Below, piece after piece: positions 1 through 7,789 of a DNA stretch of 39,249 nucleotides. This stretch comes from Clostridia bacterium. Its GTDB lineage: Bacteria > Bacillota > Clostridia > Christensenellales > Aristaeellaceae. The notes beneath the pieces were generated by a model. That model made no database searches and was not told where the DNA came from. It saw nothing but the letters and a program-made list of their open reading frames with translations. Position numbers and translations under genes: made by a program. Position 1 is the first letter of the stretch, and every line of letters begins with the position of its first letter. The DNA is taken from the NCBI GenBank assembly GCA_017397895.1, contig JAFQHP010000063.1:1-39249 (forward strand). Direction: 5' to 3'.

Positions 1-647
<647 letters not shown>

Positions 648-668
648 TTTTATCGGTAGTACAAATTG

Positions 669-695
669 CCCCGCTTCCTTGGAAGCGGGGTTTTT
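669..695 (+). terminator. intrinsic terminator of gap
   Basis: A perfect 10-bp stem (CCCCGCTTCC at 669-678 with GGAAGCGGGG at 681-690) with a two-base spacer is followed by TTTTT. It lies 22 bases after the gap stop codon. Confidence 0.93.
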
Positions 696-697
696 GT

Positions 698-725
698 TTG
701 CATTTTCCGGAGGTTGTGGTATGAT
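698..725 (+). promoter_or_regulatory. sigma-A-type promoter for the dus gene
   Basis: TTGCAT at 698-703, a 16-base spacer and TATGAT at 720-725. The predicted transcript starts near 732, which excludes the in-frame ATG at 721 as the start of the next gene and supports the ATG at 766. Confidence 0.55.
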
Positions 726-765
726 GGGGAAGGAAATTATGGATGAACGGGGAAGGAGGGAAGGG

Positions 766-1725
766 ATGCGTATCTATTTTGCCCCCATGGAGGGCATCAC
801 CGACGCCATTTTCCGGCAGGCGTATCAGGCCTGCTTTGGCGGCGTGGATAAGTATTTCATGCCCTTCGTCAGCCCGTCGCCCTCCCTTTCCTATACCGGC
901 CGGGAGGAATATGATATTGCTCCGGAGCAGAACCGGGGGCTTCATGCCGTGCCCCAGATATTGGCCCGGGATGCGGTGTGCTTCCTGGGAGCGGCGGGGG
1001 ATTTCAGGGAGATGGGCTACACGGAAGTGAACCTGAACCTGGGCTGCCCCTCCGGTACGGTGACCGGCAAGGGAAAGGGCGCGGCCATGCTGCGGGATGT
1101 GGTGGAGCTGCAAAGGTTTCTGGATCAGGTGTATGCCAATGTGTCCATGCCCGTGTCCATCAAAACCCGCATTGGCTTTGATGATCCCGGGGAGTGGGAA
1201 AGGCTTTTGCCGGTTTTTGCCCGCTATCCCGTGCATGAACTGATTTTGCATCCCCGCACCCGGCAGGAATTGTACCGGGGCATGCCGCACCGGGAGGCGG
1301 TGTCGGCCGCGCTTAATTACCTCAAATGCCCGGTGATCTATAACGGCGATCTGTTCACGGCCCGGGATGTGACGGAATTGCAGCGGGAATTCCCGGGGCT
1401 TTCCGGGGTGATGCTGGGCCGGGGGCTGCTTGCCAACCCGGCGCTTTTCAGGGAGATGAACGGCGGCCCGGCCCTGGAAACAGAGGATATGGCCCGTTTT
1501 CATGATTACCTGTTCCGGGCGTACATGAAGCGCTGGCGCCCGGTGACGGTGGTGGGCCGGATGCACATTTTCCTGAAATACTTTGCCCATTGCCTGGATG
1601 TGCCCGGAAAGCTTTTGCGGGATGCACTGAAGGAAAACAAGCAGGAGGAATACCTGGAGGCAGCGGGCAGGTTGTTCCGTCAGGCCCGGCTGAAAGAGGA
1701 CCCCCGCTATACCCAGCCCTCATGA
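766..1725 (+). CDS. tRNA-dihydrouridine synthase family protein
   Basis: This is a 319-residue FMN-dependent enzyme expected to reduce uridines in tRNA D-loops to dihydrouridine. The N-terminus YFAPMEGITDAIFR is the family's FMN-binding start. LNLGCPSGTVTGKGKGAAML carries the catalytic cysteine (NxGCP) and the lysine-containing loop. SIKTRIGFDD, LILHPRTR, IYNGD and GVMLGRGLLANP complete the TIM-barrel signatures. The start at 766 is chosen because AAGGAGG (753-759) sits six bases upstream and the promoter overlaps the earlier ATG at 721. The sequence resembles the shorter DusC/DusB-like branch, but the exact uridine specificity cannot be read from it. Confidence 0.9.
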   Translation: MRIYFAPMEGITDAIFRQAYQACFGGVDKYFMPFVSPSPSLSYTGREEYDIAPEQNRGLHAVPQILARDAVCFLGAAGDFREMGYTEVNLNLGCPSGTVTGKGKGAAMLRDVVELQRFLDQVYANVSMPVSIKTRIGFDDPGEWERLLPVFARYPVHELILHPRTRQELYRGMPHREAVSAALNYLKCPVIYNGDLFTARDVTELQREFPGLSGVMLGRGLLANPALFREMNGGPALETEDMARFHDYLFRAYMKRWRPVTVVGRMHIFLKYFAHCLDVPGKLLRDALKENKQEEYLEAAGRLFRQARLKEDPRYTQPS

Positions 1726-1764
1726 AGCAATACCTGTCAATGGACAGAAAAAGGAGAGAGAACC

Positions 1765-2256
1765 ATGAGCGAATACAAAAAGGTCCGGGTGACGGCGCAG
1801 CCTGCGCTGAACATGCGCAATGTTCCCGGCGGCACGGTGATCCAGAAGCTGCCCTACGGCGCAGTGGCTGATCTTTCGGACTGGCCGGAGCAAGGGGAAT
1901 GGGCCGGCGTGATCTGGCAGGGAAAGCAGGGTTATTGCCTGAAGGAATACCTGTACCCCATCACGGAGGAAGAAGCAAGCCAGACGAATGTACAATGGGA
2001 TGAAACCTTCGAAAGCAAGTTTTCCTATTCCACCGCTTCCGGCAGCCAGAATTTGCCCTATGTGGTGATGCAGGTGACCTTGAAGGAAAAGTTCATCGGC
2101 ACCGGCTCCAGGAACCTGTCCGAGCTGGAGGAAGTGATCAATCATTATGCGGCCAGGGGCTACCGGCTGCACACCCTGTCCACTGCCACGTCCGGCAATA
2201 TGGGCGGCCTGGGCGGCGAGCGCATTCAGGCCACGCTGGTGTTTGAAAAGAAATAA
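1765..2256 (+). CDS. SH3-like plus DUF4177 domain protein
   Basis: A 163-residue soluble protein with no signal peptide. Residues about 5-65 form a bacterial SH3-like fold (VTAQPALNMRN, GYCLKEYL). Residues about 85-163 match the DUF4177 pattern: YVVMQVTLKE, a LEEVINHYAARGYRLHTL helix and strand, and a terminal LVFEKK. AAAGGAG at 1750-1756 lies ahead of the ATG. It follows the dus gene by 39 bases and is probably cotranscribed with it. The function of DUF4177 is not known; the SH3 part suggests ligand or peptide binding, but there is no membrane or export signal. Confidence 0.75.
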   Translation: MSEYKKVRVTAQPALNMRNVPGGTVIQKLPYGAVADLSDWPEQGEWAGVIWQGKQGYCLKEYLYPITEEEASQTNVQWDETFESKFSYSTASGSQNLPYVVMQVTLKEKFIGTGSRNLSELEEVINHYAARGYRLHTLSTATSGNMGGLGGERIQATLVFEKK

Positions 2257-2291
2257 TTTTTTGCTGTGCAGTCTGAACCGTTTCCGGCAGA

Positions 2292-2335
2292 AAAAAGCAC
2301 ATCGGCCTCAAACGGCGGATGTGCTTTTTGTTTTT
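2292..2335. terminator. bidirectional terminator between convergent genes
   Basis: AAAAAGCACATC on the left pairs with GATGTGCTTTTT on the right, with A and T tracts on the two sides. It serves both the + gene ending at 2256 and the minus gene ending at 2343. Confidence 0.85.
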
Positions 2336-2342
2336 CTGGAAT

Positions 2343-3107
2343 TTACCAGCCCTGGGTGTTGTTCTGGCCGTTGTCCTGGGGATAGGGCTGCTGCTGGGGC
2401 TGCTGCCAGGCTTGCTGGGGCTGCCAGGGCTGCTGATAGGGCTGCTGCTGGTATTCCTGGGGCTGCCAGGGCTGCTGGTAGGGCTGCTGCTGGTATTCCT
2501 GAGGCTGGTAAGGCTGCTGATATACCTGCTGCTGAGGCTGCTGGGGCTGAGCCTTGGGGGCCTTGGGGGTGCGGGGCATATTCTTGCCGAAATTGCGGAT
2601 GAAGGCGGGCACGGGAATGTTGTCTTCCACCACGCCCTGGTATTTGCTGTCGCCAAAGGCCAGCAGCACATAGAACACGATGTTCACAAAATACAGGCCC
2701 AGGGCGAACCAGCTGTTCTGGCCGAAGGAACGGGCCAGCTTGAAGTTCACAGCCACGGTGGCAATTTGGCAGGCACCGAAAACGACCACAGCCAGAATGA
2801 CGCCCACAACCAGGCCAAAACCATAGCTGATCAGCGCCAGGATGAAGGTGAGCAGGGCCACGGCCGCCTGGCCGATGATCATGGCCAGATACACCTTGCC
2901 GCTCCACACCATTTCATACAGCATATATTCGCTGTAGAAGGGAATGATGGCCTTCCAGCCGGGAATGCCGGCCTTTTTGAAAATCATCCACCGCAGACAG
3001 AACACCAGCGCCAGGCCGCCCACCAAAGAGCCGATCCCCAGGGCCAATGCGGAAGCGCTGATGGCGGACGCCGATGCCATCTGGGCAGAAAAGGTGTTGT
3101 AATTCAT
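2343..3107 (-). CDS. DUF5684-like membrane protein with Gln/Pro/Tyr repeat tail
   Basis: A 254-residue protein. Residues 10-170 contain four or five hydrophobic segments with the FKKAGIPGWKAIIPFYSEYML motif typical of DUF5684-type membrane proteins. The remaining roughly 70 residues are a hydrophilic Gln/Pro/Tyr/Trp-rich tail built from imperfect QPYQQPWQPQEYQQ repeats. The frame is open upstream to 3245, but the ATG at 3107 gives a conventional start with GAGGGGGA about ten bases before it, and the longer reading has no membrane protein character. The tail is probably cytosolic or surface-exposed and disordered. The function is unknown. Confidence 0.75.
   Translation of the reverse strand: MNYNTFSAQMASASAISASALALGIGSLVGGLALVFCLRWMIFKKAGIPGWKAIIPFYSEYMLYEMVWSGKVYLAMIIGQAAVALLTFILALISYGFGLVVGVILAVVVFGACQIATVAVNFKLARSFGQNSWFALGLYFVNIVFYVLLAFGDSKYQGVVEDNIPVPAFIRNFGKNMPRTPKAPKAQPQQPQQQVYQQPYQPQEYQQQPYQQPWQPQEYQQQPYQQPWQPQQAWQQPQQQPYPQDNGQNNTQGW
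2380..2545 (-). repeat. 42-bp imperfect tandem repeat encoding QPYQQPWQPQEYQQ units
   Basis: The block GGGCTGCTGCTGGTATTCCT recurs every 42 bases and remains in frame, giving about three imperfect 14-residue units in the DUF5684-like protein's tail. In-frame repeats of this kind are prone to length variation. Confidence 0.8.
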
Positions 3108-3251
3108 AATAAATGTCCCCCTCGTATCTGTTTTCCGATTACAAAAAGCGTACCACCGGGGGCCAGTTTTGTCAATGGGAACAGGGGAGAACGAAGGGGA
3201 AAAAACACGAATTCTGTAAAAATGTAACTGCGCATCAACTGACAATAAGCG

Positions 3252-3479
3252 TTATACGTTCTTATTTTTGCGCGGTGGATAGGGAACGGAGGTATCTGTG
3301 CGTTCCAGAATGTAGTCTGTGGAGGTATGGTATAGGGAGGCTAACTGGCACAAAACCTCAATGGGAAGCTGCCGCTGGCCGTTTTCGTATTGCGAGTATG
3401 TGTTTTGCCGGATGTGCAGATGTTCTGCCAAAGCCTTTTGCGTAAAATCATGGTCCTCCCGTAGATCCCGCAGCCGCAT
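3252..3479 (-). CDS. small XRE-family (HTH_3) transcriptional regulator
   Basis: A 75-residue protein that is essentially one helix-turn-helix domain: LRDLREDHDFTQKALAEHL, a NTYSQYENGQRQ recognition helix and LCQLASLYHTSTDYIL. The tail is short and basic. AAAGGAG ends directly at an upstream ATG (3488) but is nine bases from the ATG at 3479, so 3479 is preferred. It is transcribed divergently from the DUF4190-like/TM2 pair, with operator-like repeats between them. By family analogy it binds the palindrome at 3536-3554, controlling itself and those small membrane proteins. Confidence 0.85.
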   Translation of the reverse strand: MRLRDLREDHDFTQKALAEHLHIRQNTYSQYENGQRQLPIEVLCQLASLYHTSTDYILERTDTSVPYPPRKNKNV

Positions 3480-3516
3480 CCCCTTCATCTCCTTTCGAAA
3501 ATATTATAGTCAATCG

Positions 3517-3557
3517 CAAAATGAGATATTGCAAAATATCACAAAATGTGATATCAT
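3517..3557 (+). promoter_or_regulatory. promoter with embedded XRE operator-like palindrome
   Basis: TTGCAA at 3529-3534, a 17-base spacer and TATCAT at 3552-3557 form a promoter for the DUF4190-like gene. The perfect palindrome ATATCAC-AAAAT-GTGATAT (3536-3554) fills the spacer. CAAAAT occurs three times (3517, 3532, 3542), with CAAAATGAGATAT and CAAAATGTGATAT as near-identical direct repeats. A regulator bound there would block RNA polymerase. The XRE gene is the obvious candidate, and a TATAAT-like -10 for it lies at 3508-3503 on the minus strand. Confidence 0.65.
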
Positions 3558-3612
3558 TCGTTTGCAGGAAAAATTTGCCTGTCTGAATTGGTGAGGAGAA
3601 GGGTGATTGCAA

Positions 3613-3852
3613 ATGAAACATAATGGATTGTCGATTGCTGGTTTTTGTGTATCGTTGATTTCACTGTTTATTCTTGGTTTATATGGTGTGACAGGATCGA
3701 TTGGCCTGGTTCTTTCCTGTATTGGTTTATCAGAAGCCAAAAGAACGGGTGACAAAACAGGCCTTGCCGTTACCGGGATTATCATTGGGATTGTCAGCAT
3801 TATTGCTGGAGTGGCGAGTCTGATCATGTATAGCAGCTACTACTATTACTGA
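3613..3852 (+). CDS. small DUF4190-like membrane protein
   Basis: A 79-residue protein with two hydrophobic segments, separated by a basic loop containing SEAKRTGDKTG. The pattern GLSIAGFCVSLISL...GLVLSCIGLSEAKR...GLAVTGIIIGIVSII is characteristic of DUF4190 proteins. A TTG at 3607 with AGGAG eight bases upstream is an alternative start; the ATG at 3613 gives the usual N-terminus. The DNA is visibly AT-richer than the flanking housekeeping genes. It forms a two-gene unit with the TM2 gene downstream. Its function is unknown. Confidence 0.75.
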   Translation: MKHNGLSIAGFCVSLISLFILGLYGVTGSIGLVLSCIGLSEAKRTGDKTGLAVTGIIIGIVSIIAGVASLIMYSSYYYY

Positions 3853-3869
3853 TTTTTATGAACTGAAAG

Positions 3870-4125
3870 CAAAATAGCGGGAAGCAGAAAGAGGAATAGA
3901 ATGAAAAGTAAAACCACTGCCATTATTCTTTCTGTACTGCTTGGTACTTTAGGCGTTGATCGTTTCTATCTTGGTTATGTCGGTCTTGGTATTCTGAAGC
4001 TGCTAACCGTTGGTGGGTTTGGTATCTGGTGGCTGATTGATTTGATTATGATCTGCACCGGTTCTCTTAAACCTGCTGCCGGCGACTATGTAAACTGAAT
4101 AGAATAAAGGCTTCCCGCTATTTTG
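3870..4125. repeat. perfect 16-bp inverted repeat bracketing the TM2 gene
   Basis: The arms are CAAAATAGCGGGAAGC (3870-3885) and its exact reverse complement (4110-4125), 224 bases apart, with the whole TM2 coding sequence between them. The left arm ends 15 bases before the TM2 start codon, so pairing in RNA would bring the SD region close to the 3' end. It could also be the footprint of a small mobile cassette. Confidence 0.8.
3901..4098 (+). CDS. TM2 domain protein
   Basis: A 65-residue protein matching the TM2 domain along its full length. It has TTAIILSVLLGTLGVDRFYLGY with the conserved DRFYLG turn, then a second hydrophobic segment GFGIWWLIDLIMICTG. AGAGGA precedes the ATG. It lies 48 bases after the DUF4190-like gene and the two are probably cotranscribed. 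TM2 proteins are of unclear function; paired small membrane proteins under an XRE switch suggest a stress or phage-related role, but this is inference only. Confidence 0.88.
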   Translation: MKSKTTAIILSVLLGTLGVDRFYLGYVGLGILKLLTVGGFGIWWLIDLIMICTGSLKPAAGDYVN

Positions 4126-4132
4126 TATATAA

Positions 4133-4165
4133 AAAAGATGCAATCCATGTTGGACTGCATCTTTT
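4133..4165. terminator. bidirectional terminator between TM2 gene and tldE
   Basis: GATGCA-A-TCCA, loop TGT, TGGA-C-TGCATC, flanked by AAAAAA on the left and TTTT on the right. Confidence 0.88.
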
Positions 4166-4189
4166 CTTAATTGGGTGAACTTTATTTTG

Positions 4190-5533
4190 TTATTTCCCGG
4201 CCACGGCAATTTCGCCGATGTCCACGGAGGGGCTGCCGGTGGAGGAGCCGGGGAAGAACAGATCGCACCCCACCTGGCGGATGTTTTTCAGCAGCTGGAA
4301 GAAGTTGCCCGCCACGGTAATGCGGTCCACCGCTTTATCCTTTTTGCCGTCTGTTACGGTGTAGCCCTGGGCGATGAGGGAAAAATCGCCGCTGATGGCG
4401 TTGGCGCCGGCATGGAGACCGGAAACCTCGGTGATCACCAGGCCGTTTTGCATCTCTTCCATCATGCAGGCCAGGGATTTTGCGCCGGGCTTGAGATAGA
4501 AATTGGTGGGGGATACCCGCACCGGCCCGGCATACCCGGCCCGGCTGGCATTGCCGGTGGATTTTACGCCGGCCTTGTGGGCGGTTTTCAGGTTATGCAA
4601 AAGGGTGGTGAACCGGCCGTTTTCGATGACGGGCTTTGCAAAGCAGGCTACGCCTTCCGCATCAAAGGGCTGGGAACCCAGGCCGTTTTCCATCAAAGGA
4701 TCGTCCATCAGGGTTACGGCGGGGGAGGCGATCATTTCACCTTCCTTGCCGGACAGCAAACTCATGCCTTTCTGGGCGTTTTCTGCGGAAAACACGCCGC
4801 TGAACACGGAAAGCAAATCGGGCATACAGCGGTTTTCGATGATGCAGCGGTAGGTGCCGCTGGGCACAGGCTCGGCGGAGAGCATGAACAGCGCTTCCTC
4901 CGTGGCTTCGTTGACAATTTTTTCAGCGTCCAGCTGATCAAAATCCCGGCTGATGCTCATGCCCATGCCGGTGGCCACCCGGTCGCCTTCCTTGGCCACG
5001 GCGCCGGCGTAGGCGTAGGCAATGTTATCCTTGTCCTGCAGGTCCAGGCCGTGGGTGTTCACGATGCGGTGGGTGGAGGAGGCGGTGACGATGGCGTTGT
5101 AGGCCAATTGCACAATGCGGGGGTCCTTTTCTTTGGCCATGGGCTCCAGGGACAAAAGCAGGTCAATCTTCCGCTTTTCGTCCACCTGGTCCAGCTCCGG
5201 GTTATAGCAATGAAGTTCGGGATAAATTTCGTCGCCTTCATAAATCTGCTGGAAGGAATCGTCCTCCGAAAGCAGGGCGCTTTCCATCACGCCCGATACC
5301 AGCATATCAATGGCCTCTTCGTCCAGGGCTTCGGTAGCGGCATAGCCCATTTTGCCCTGATAAATGCCCCGCAGGGACAGGCCCCGGGTGGTGTTGACCG
5401 TGTAATTGGATAATTGGCCCTGCTGGCTCATGGCACGGAAGCTGTCGCCGGAGGAAAGGAATACTTCCGCCTGCTCCAGCCCGTTCAGCCGGGCGTTTTC
5501 CAGCAATTTCTGAATGAAAAGATCAGTGTTCAT
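4190..5533 (-). CDS. tldE: TldE/PmbA-type metalloprotease subunit
   Basis: A 447-residue member of the TldD/PmbA family, on the catalytically passive TldE/PmbA branch, because it lacks the HExxxH motif seen in its upstream partner. Family signatures include NTTRGLSLRGIYQGKMGYAAT near the N-terminus and the C-terminal LHNLKTAHKAG, STGNASRAGYAG and GDFSLIAQGY. In characterised systems TldD and TldE form a heterodimeric protease that trims unstructured peptides, including RiPP leaders and some antitoxins. It starts 17 bases after the tldD stop codon, and the SD (AGGAGG) lies in that gap. Confidence 0.92.
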   Translation of the reverse strand: MNTDLFIQKLLENARLNGLEQAEVFLSSGDSFRAMSQQGQLSNYTVNTTRGLSLRGIYQGKMGYAATEALDEEAIDMLVSGVMESALLSEDDSFQQIYEGDEIYPELHCYNPELDQVDEKRKIDLLLSLEPMAKEKDPRIVQLAYNAIVTASSTHRIVNTHGLDLQDKDNIAYAYAGAVAKEGDRVATGMGMSISRDFDQLDAEKIVNEATEEALFMLSAEPVPSGTYRCIIENRCMPDLLSVFSGVFSAENAQKGMSLLSGKEGEMIASPAVTLMDDPLMENGLGSQPFDAEGVACFAKPVIENGRFTTLLHNLKTAHKAGVKSTGNASRAGYAGPVRVSPTNFYLKPGAKSLACMMEEMQNGLVITEVSGLHAGANAISGDFSLIAQGYTVTDGKKDKAVDRITVAGNFFQLLKNIRQVGCDLFFPGSSTGSPSVDIGEIAVAGK

Positions 5534-5549
5534 GTTGTTTCCTCCTTTC

Positions 5550-6929
5550 TCAGCGTCCGCCCACCGTCATGGAGCTGACACGGATCATGGGCTGGCCCAC
5601 ATTGGTGGGGATGGAGCCGCTCTGGGAACCGCACATACCCTGGGCCATCTGCATATCCCGGCCCACCCGGTCAATCAGGGGCAAAATTTCGCTGCCCCGG
5701 CCGATGAGGGATGCGCCCCGCACGGGATGGGCAATTTTGCCGTCCTTGACCAGATAGCCTTCCTGCACGGAGAAATTGAATTTACCGGTGGAGGGCTCCA
5801 CACTGCCGCCGCCCATGGCCTTGGCATACAGCCCGTCGCCCATGGAGGCGATGATTTCCTGTTCGTCATCCTCCCCGGCGGCGATGTAGGTGTTGCGCAT
5901 ACGGGATGTGGGGGCGTACATATAGCCCTGGCGGCGGCCGCTGCCGGTGATGGGCATGCCCATCTTCCGGGCGTTTAGCTTGTCGATCATGTAGTTTTTC
6001 AAAACGCCGTTTTCAATGAGCACAAGGCGGGTGGTGGGGGTACCTTCATCGTCAATGTTCAGGCTGCCCCATTCGTTGGCCATGGTGCCGTCGTCAATGG
6101 CGGTCACTTTTTCGCTGGCTACCTTCTGGCCCAGCTTGCCGCAGAATTCGCTGTTGCCCGGGGCCACGGAGGTGGCTTCCAGGGAATGGCCGCAGGCCTC
6201 GTGGAAAATGACGCCGCCAAAGCCGTTGTCGATCACCACTGGCATCACGCCGGCGGGGCACAGGGGGGCATGGAGCATGGTGACAGCCTGCCTGGCCGCC
6301 TTGTGGGCGCAGGCTTCGGGGTCGATGCGGTGATCGAAAATTTCAAAGCCCTGCATGGTGCCGGGGGAAGCGGAGCCTGTCTGGTTTTCGGTGCCGTTGG
6401 AGGTAATGGCGTTGACGAAGAAGCGGGTGTACACCCGCATGTCGCCGGTGAACAGCCCTTCAGTGTTGGCAATCCACACCCTTTGCACGCTGTCCGAATA
6501 GGAGATGGCGGCCTGGGTCAGCTCGTCATACTGCTTCAGTGCGGCCTGGGCGGCCCGCATTTTTTCCACCTTTTTGGCGGTTTTCACCTGGTCCGGCCGC
6601 TGCAGGATGGGGTGGATGGAGGGCGTGTCCTGCCAGGAAAGGGGCGTGATGGCGGCACCTTTGCCGTCCCGGATGGCGCCGGCGGCCCGGCGGGCGCAGG
6701 CAATGAGGCCGGCTTCTGAGGTGTCGTTTGTGTACACATAAATGCCCTGGGTGCCGGAAAATACCCGCACCCCGGCGCCGTGGAGCCGCAGGCTGTATAC
6801 CGTTTCCACCTTGCCCGACAGCATGGACAGGGAATGGTTCAGCCGGTCCTCCAGAAAAATTTCGGCAAAATCGCCGCCGGTTTTGACGGCCTCCGCCAAT
6901 ACCTTTGCGGCCAGTTGTTCAGTGAGCAT
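5550..6929 (-). CDS. tldD: TldD metalloprotease catalytic subunit
   Basis: A 459-residue protein with the zinc-protease motif HEACGH at residues 243-248 (H243, E244, H248) within GFGGVIFHEACGHSLEA. This identifies it as TldD and not TldE. Other family marks are NEWGSLNIDDEGTPT, YMYAPTSRMRNTYI and the GGGSVEPSTGKFNFSVQEGYLV segment. AAGGAG lies nine bases before the ATG. It sits between a HAD-like gene upstream and tldE downstream in one minus-strand operon. No RiPP precursor or antitoxin substrate gene is visible nearby. Confidence 0.95.
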   Translation of the reverse strand: MLTEQLAAKVLAEAVKTGGDFAEIFLEDRLNHSLSMLSGKVETVYSLRLHGAGVRVFSGTQGIYVYTNDTSEAGLIACARRAAGAIRDGKGAAITPLSWQDTPSIHPILQRPDQVKTAKKVEKMRAAQAALKQYDELTQAAISYSDSVQRVWIANTEGLFTGDMRVYTRFFVNAITSNGTENQTGSASPGTMQGFEIFDHRIDPEACAHKAARQAVTMLHAPLCPAGVMPVVIDNGFGGVIFHEACGHSLEATSVAPGNSEFCGKLGQKVASEKVTAIDDGTMANEWGSLNIDDEGTPTTRLVLIENGVLKNYMIDKLNARKMGMPITGSGRRQGYMYAPTSRMRNTYIAAGEDDEQEIIASMGDGLYAKAMGGGSVEPSTGKFNFSVQEGYLVKDGKIAHPVRGASLIGRGSEILPLIDRVGRDMQMAQGMCGSQSGSIPTNVGQPMIRVSSMTVGGR

Positions 6930-6950
6930 GGCTGATTCTCCTTGAAAATT

Positions 6951-7616
6951 TTATTGTTTTTGCTCCCGGTTGATTTTTTCAACCAGGGCCAGGATATCGA
7001 TGTTTTCCAGATCCTCCGCCCGGTAATCGGTGAAGGGCTCATAGGCGGCGTCCGCAAGGCCCACGGCCTGCATACCCGCCCGGTGCGCCGCTTCGATGCC
7101 GGCGCCGTTATCGTCCACCGCCAGGCAGCATTCCGGGGCCAGGTGCATTTTTTCCGCCGCCAGCAAGAATACCTCTGGATGGGGCACCGGCTTTTCGATG
7201 AGGTTCCCGTCCGCCACGGCATCAAACAGGTTCTGGATGCCCAGGTGCTTTAAGATGAAACGGGCATGCTGGCTGGCGGTGGCTACGGCGGTGCGGATGC
7301 CGCTGTGCCGCAGGGCAATCACCGTTTCAATGGCCCCGGGCAGGGCGCAGGTTTTGTCCAGGTTGCTGATGTGCTCCATGTACAGATCACCCTTTCGCAT
7401 GGACAGCACCAGCCGCTCGGAATCGGTATAGCGCCTGCGGGCACGGGACAAAAGAATGTTCAGCGCCTCCGCCCTTCCCAGGCCCCGCATCCGTTCATAG
7501 GTGTTGTCGTCAAAGGGGATGCCGTTTTCCCGGGCCATATCCCGCCAGGCTTGTTTATGGCAATGGTCGGTGGTGACCAGAACGCCTTCCAGGTTAAAAA
7601 TGACAGCATGGATCAA
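6951..7616 (-). CDS. HAD-superfamily (beta-phosphoglucomutase-like) protein with altered active-site motif
   Basis: A 221-residue HAD subfamily I protein with a cap domain like beta-phosphoglucomutase (HKQAWRDMARENGI, GLGRAEALNILL). Motifs II to IV are present: VATASQHA, IEKPVPHPEVFLLA with its lysine, and AVDDNGAGIEAA. Motif I, normally DxDGV, reads FNLEGV: the nucleophile Asp is Asn8 (AAC) and the acid/base Asp is Glu10 (GAA). Canonical phosphotransfer should therefore be lost or strongly reduced. The start is TTG with AGGAGG about 11 bases before. It may be a regulatory or binding protein, or a diverged enzyme. It leads the tldD-tldE operon. Confidence 0.85.
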   Translation of the reverse strand: MIHAVIFNLEGVLVTTDHCHKQAWRDMARENGIPFDDNTYERMRGLGRAEALNILLSRARRRYTDSERLVLSMRKGDLYMEHISNLDKTCALPGAIETVIALRHSGIRTAVATASQHARFILKHLGIQNLFDAVADGNLIEKPVPHPEVFLLAAEKMHLAPECCLAVDDNGAGIEAAHRAGMQAVGLADAAYEPFTDYRAEDLENIDILALVEKINREQKQ

Positions 7617-7661
7617 TGAAGGGAATCCCTCCTTTTATGTGAAATATGTGCTGTTTTACTT

Positions 7662-7701
7662 GCTTGTACGGTCATTATATCACATTTTCAACCGCTTGTA
7701 C
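7662..7701 (-). promoter_or_regulatory. probable promoter of HAD-tldD-tldE operon with direct repeats
   Basis: On the minus strand TGTACA, a 17-base spacer and TATAAT lie in this stretch. GCTTGTAC occurs twice in direct orientation (7662-7669 and 7694-7701), exactly 32 bases apart, flanking the -10 and overlapping the -35. This could be a tandem operator. Confidence 0.4.
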
Positions 7702-7789
7702 AGTAAACTTTCCGTGCATGAAAGGGGCATGGGCGGGGCATGATGGAAAAGAAGAATGTAAAGAAATTGCATTGCAAGGAGGTTCATCC

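Noticed and set aside
2280..2545. CRISPR array because of regularly spaced similar blocks
   Set aside because: The blocks are in-frame coding repeats without unique spacers or a leader. No CRISPR array was seen anywhere in the window.
2319..3227. 302-codon + frame with Leu/Gly/Leu repeats
   Set aside because: The repeats are the reverse reading of the Gln/Pro/Tyr tail of the DUF5684-like protein. No start signal.
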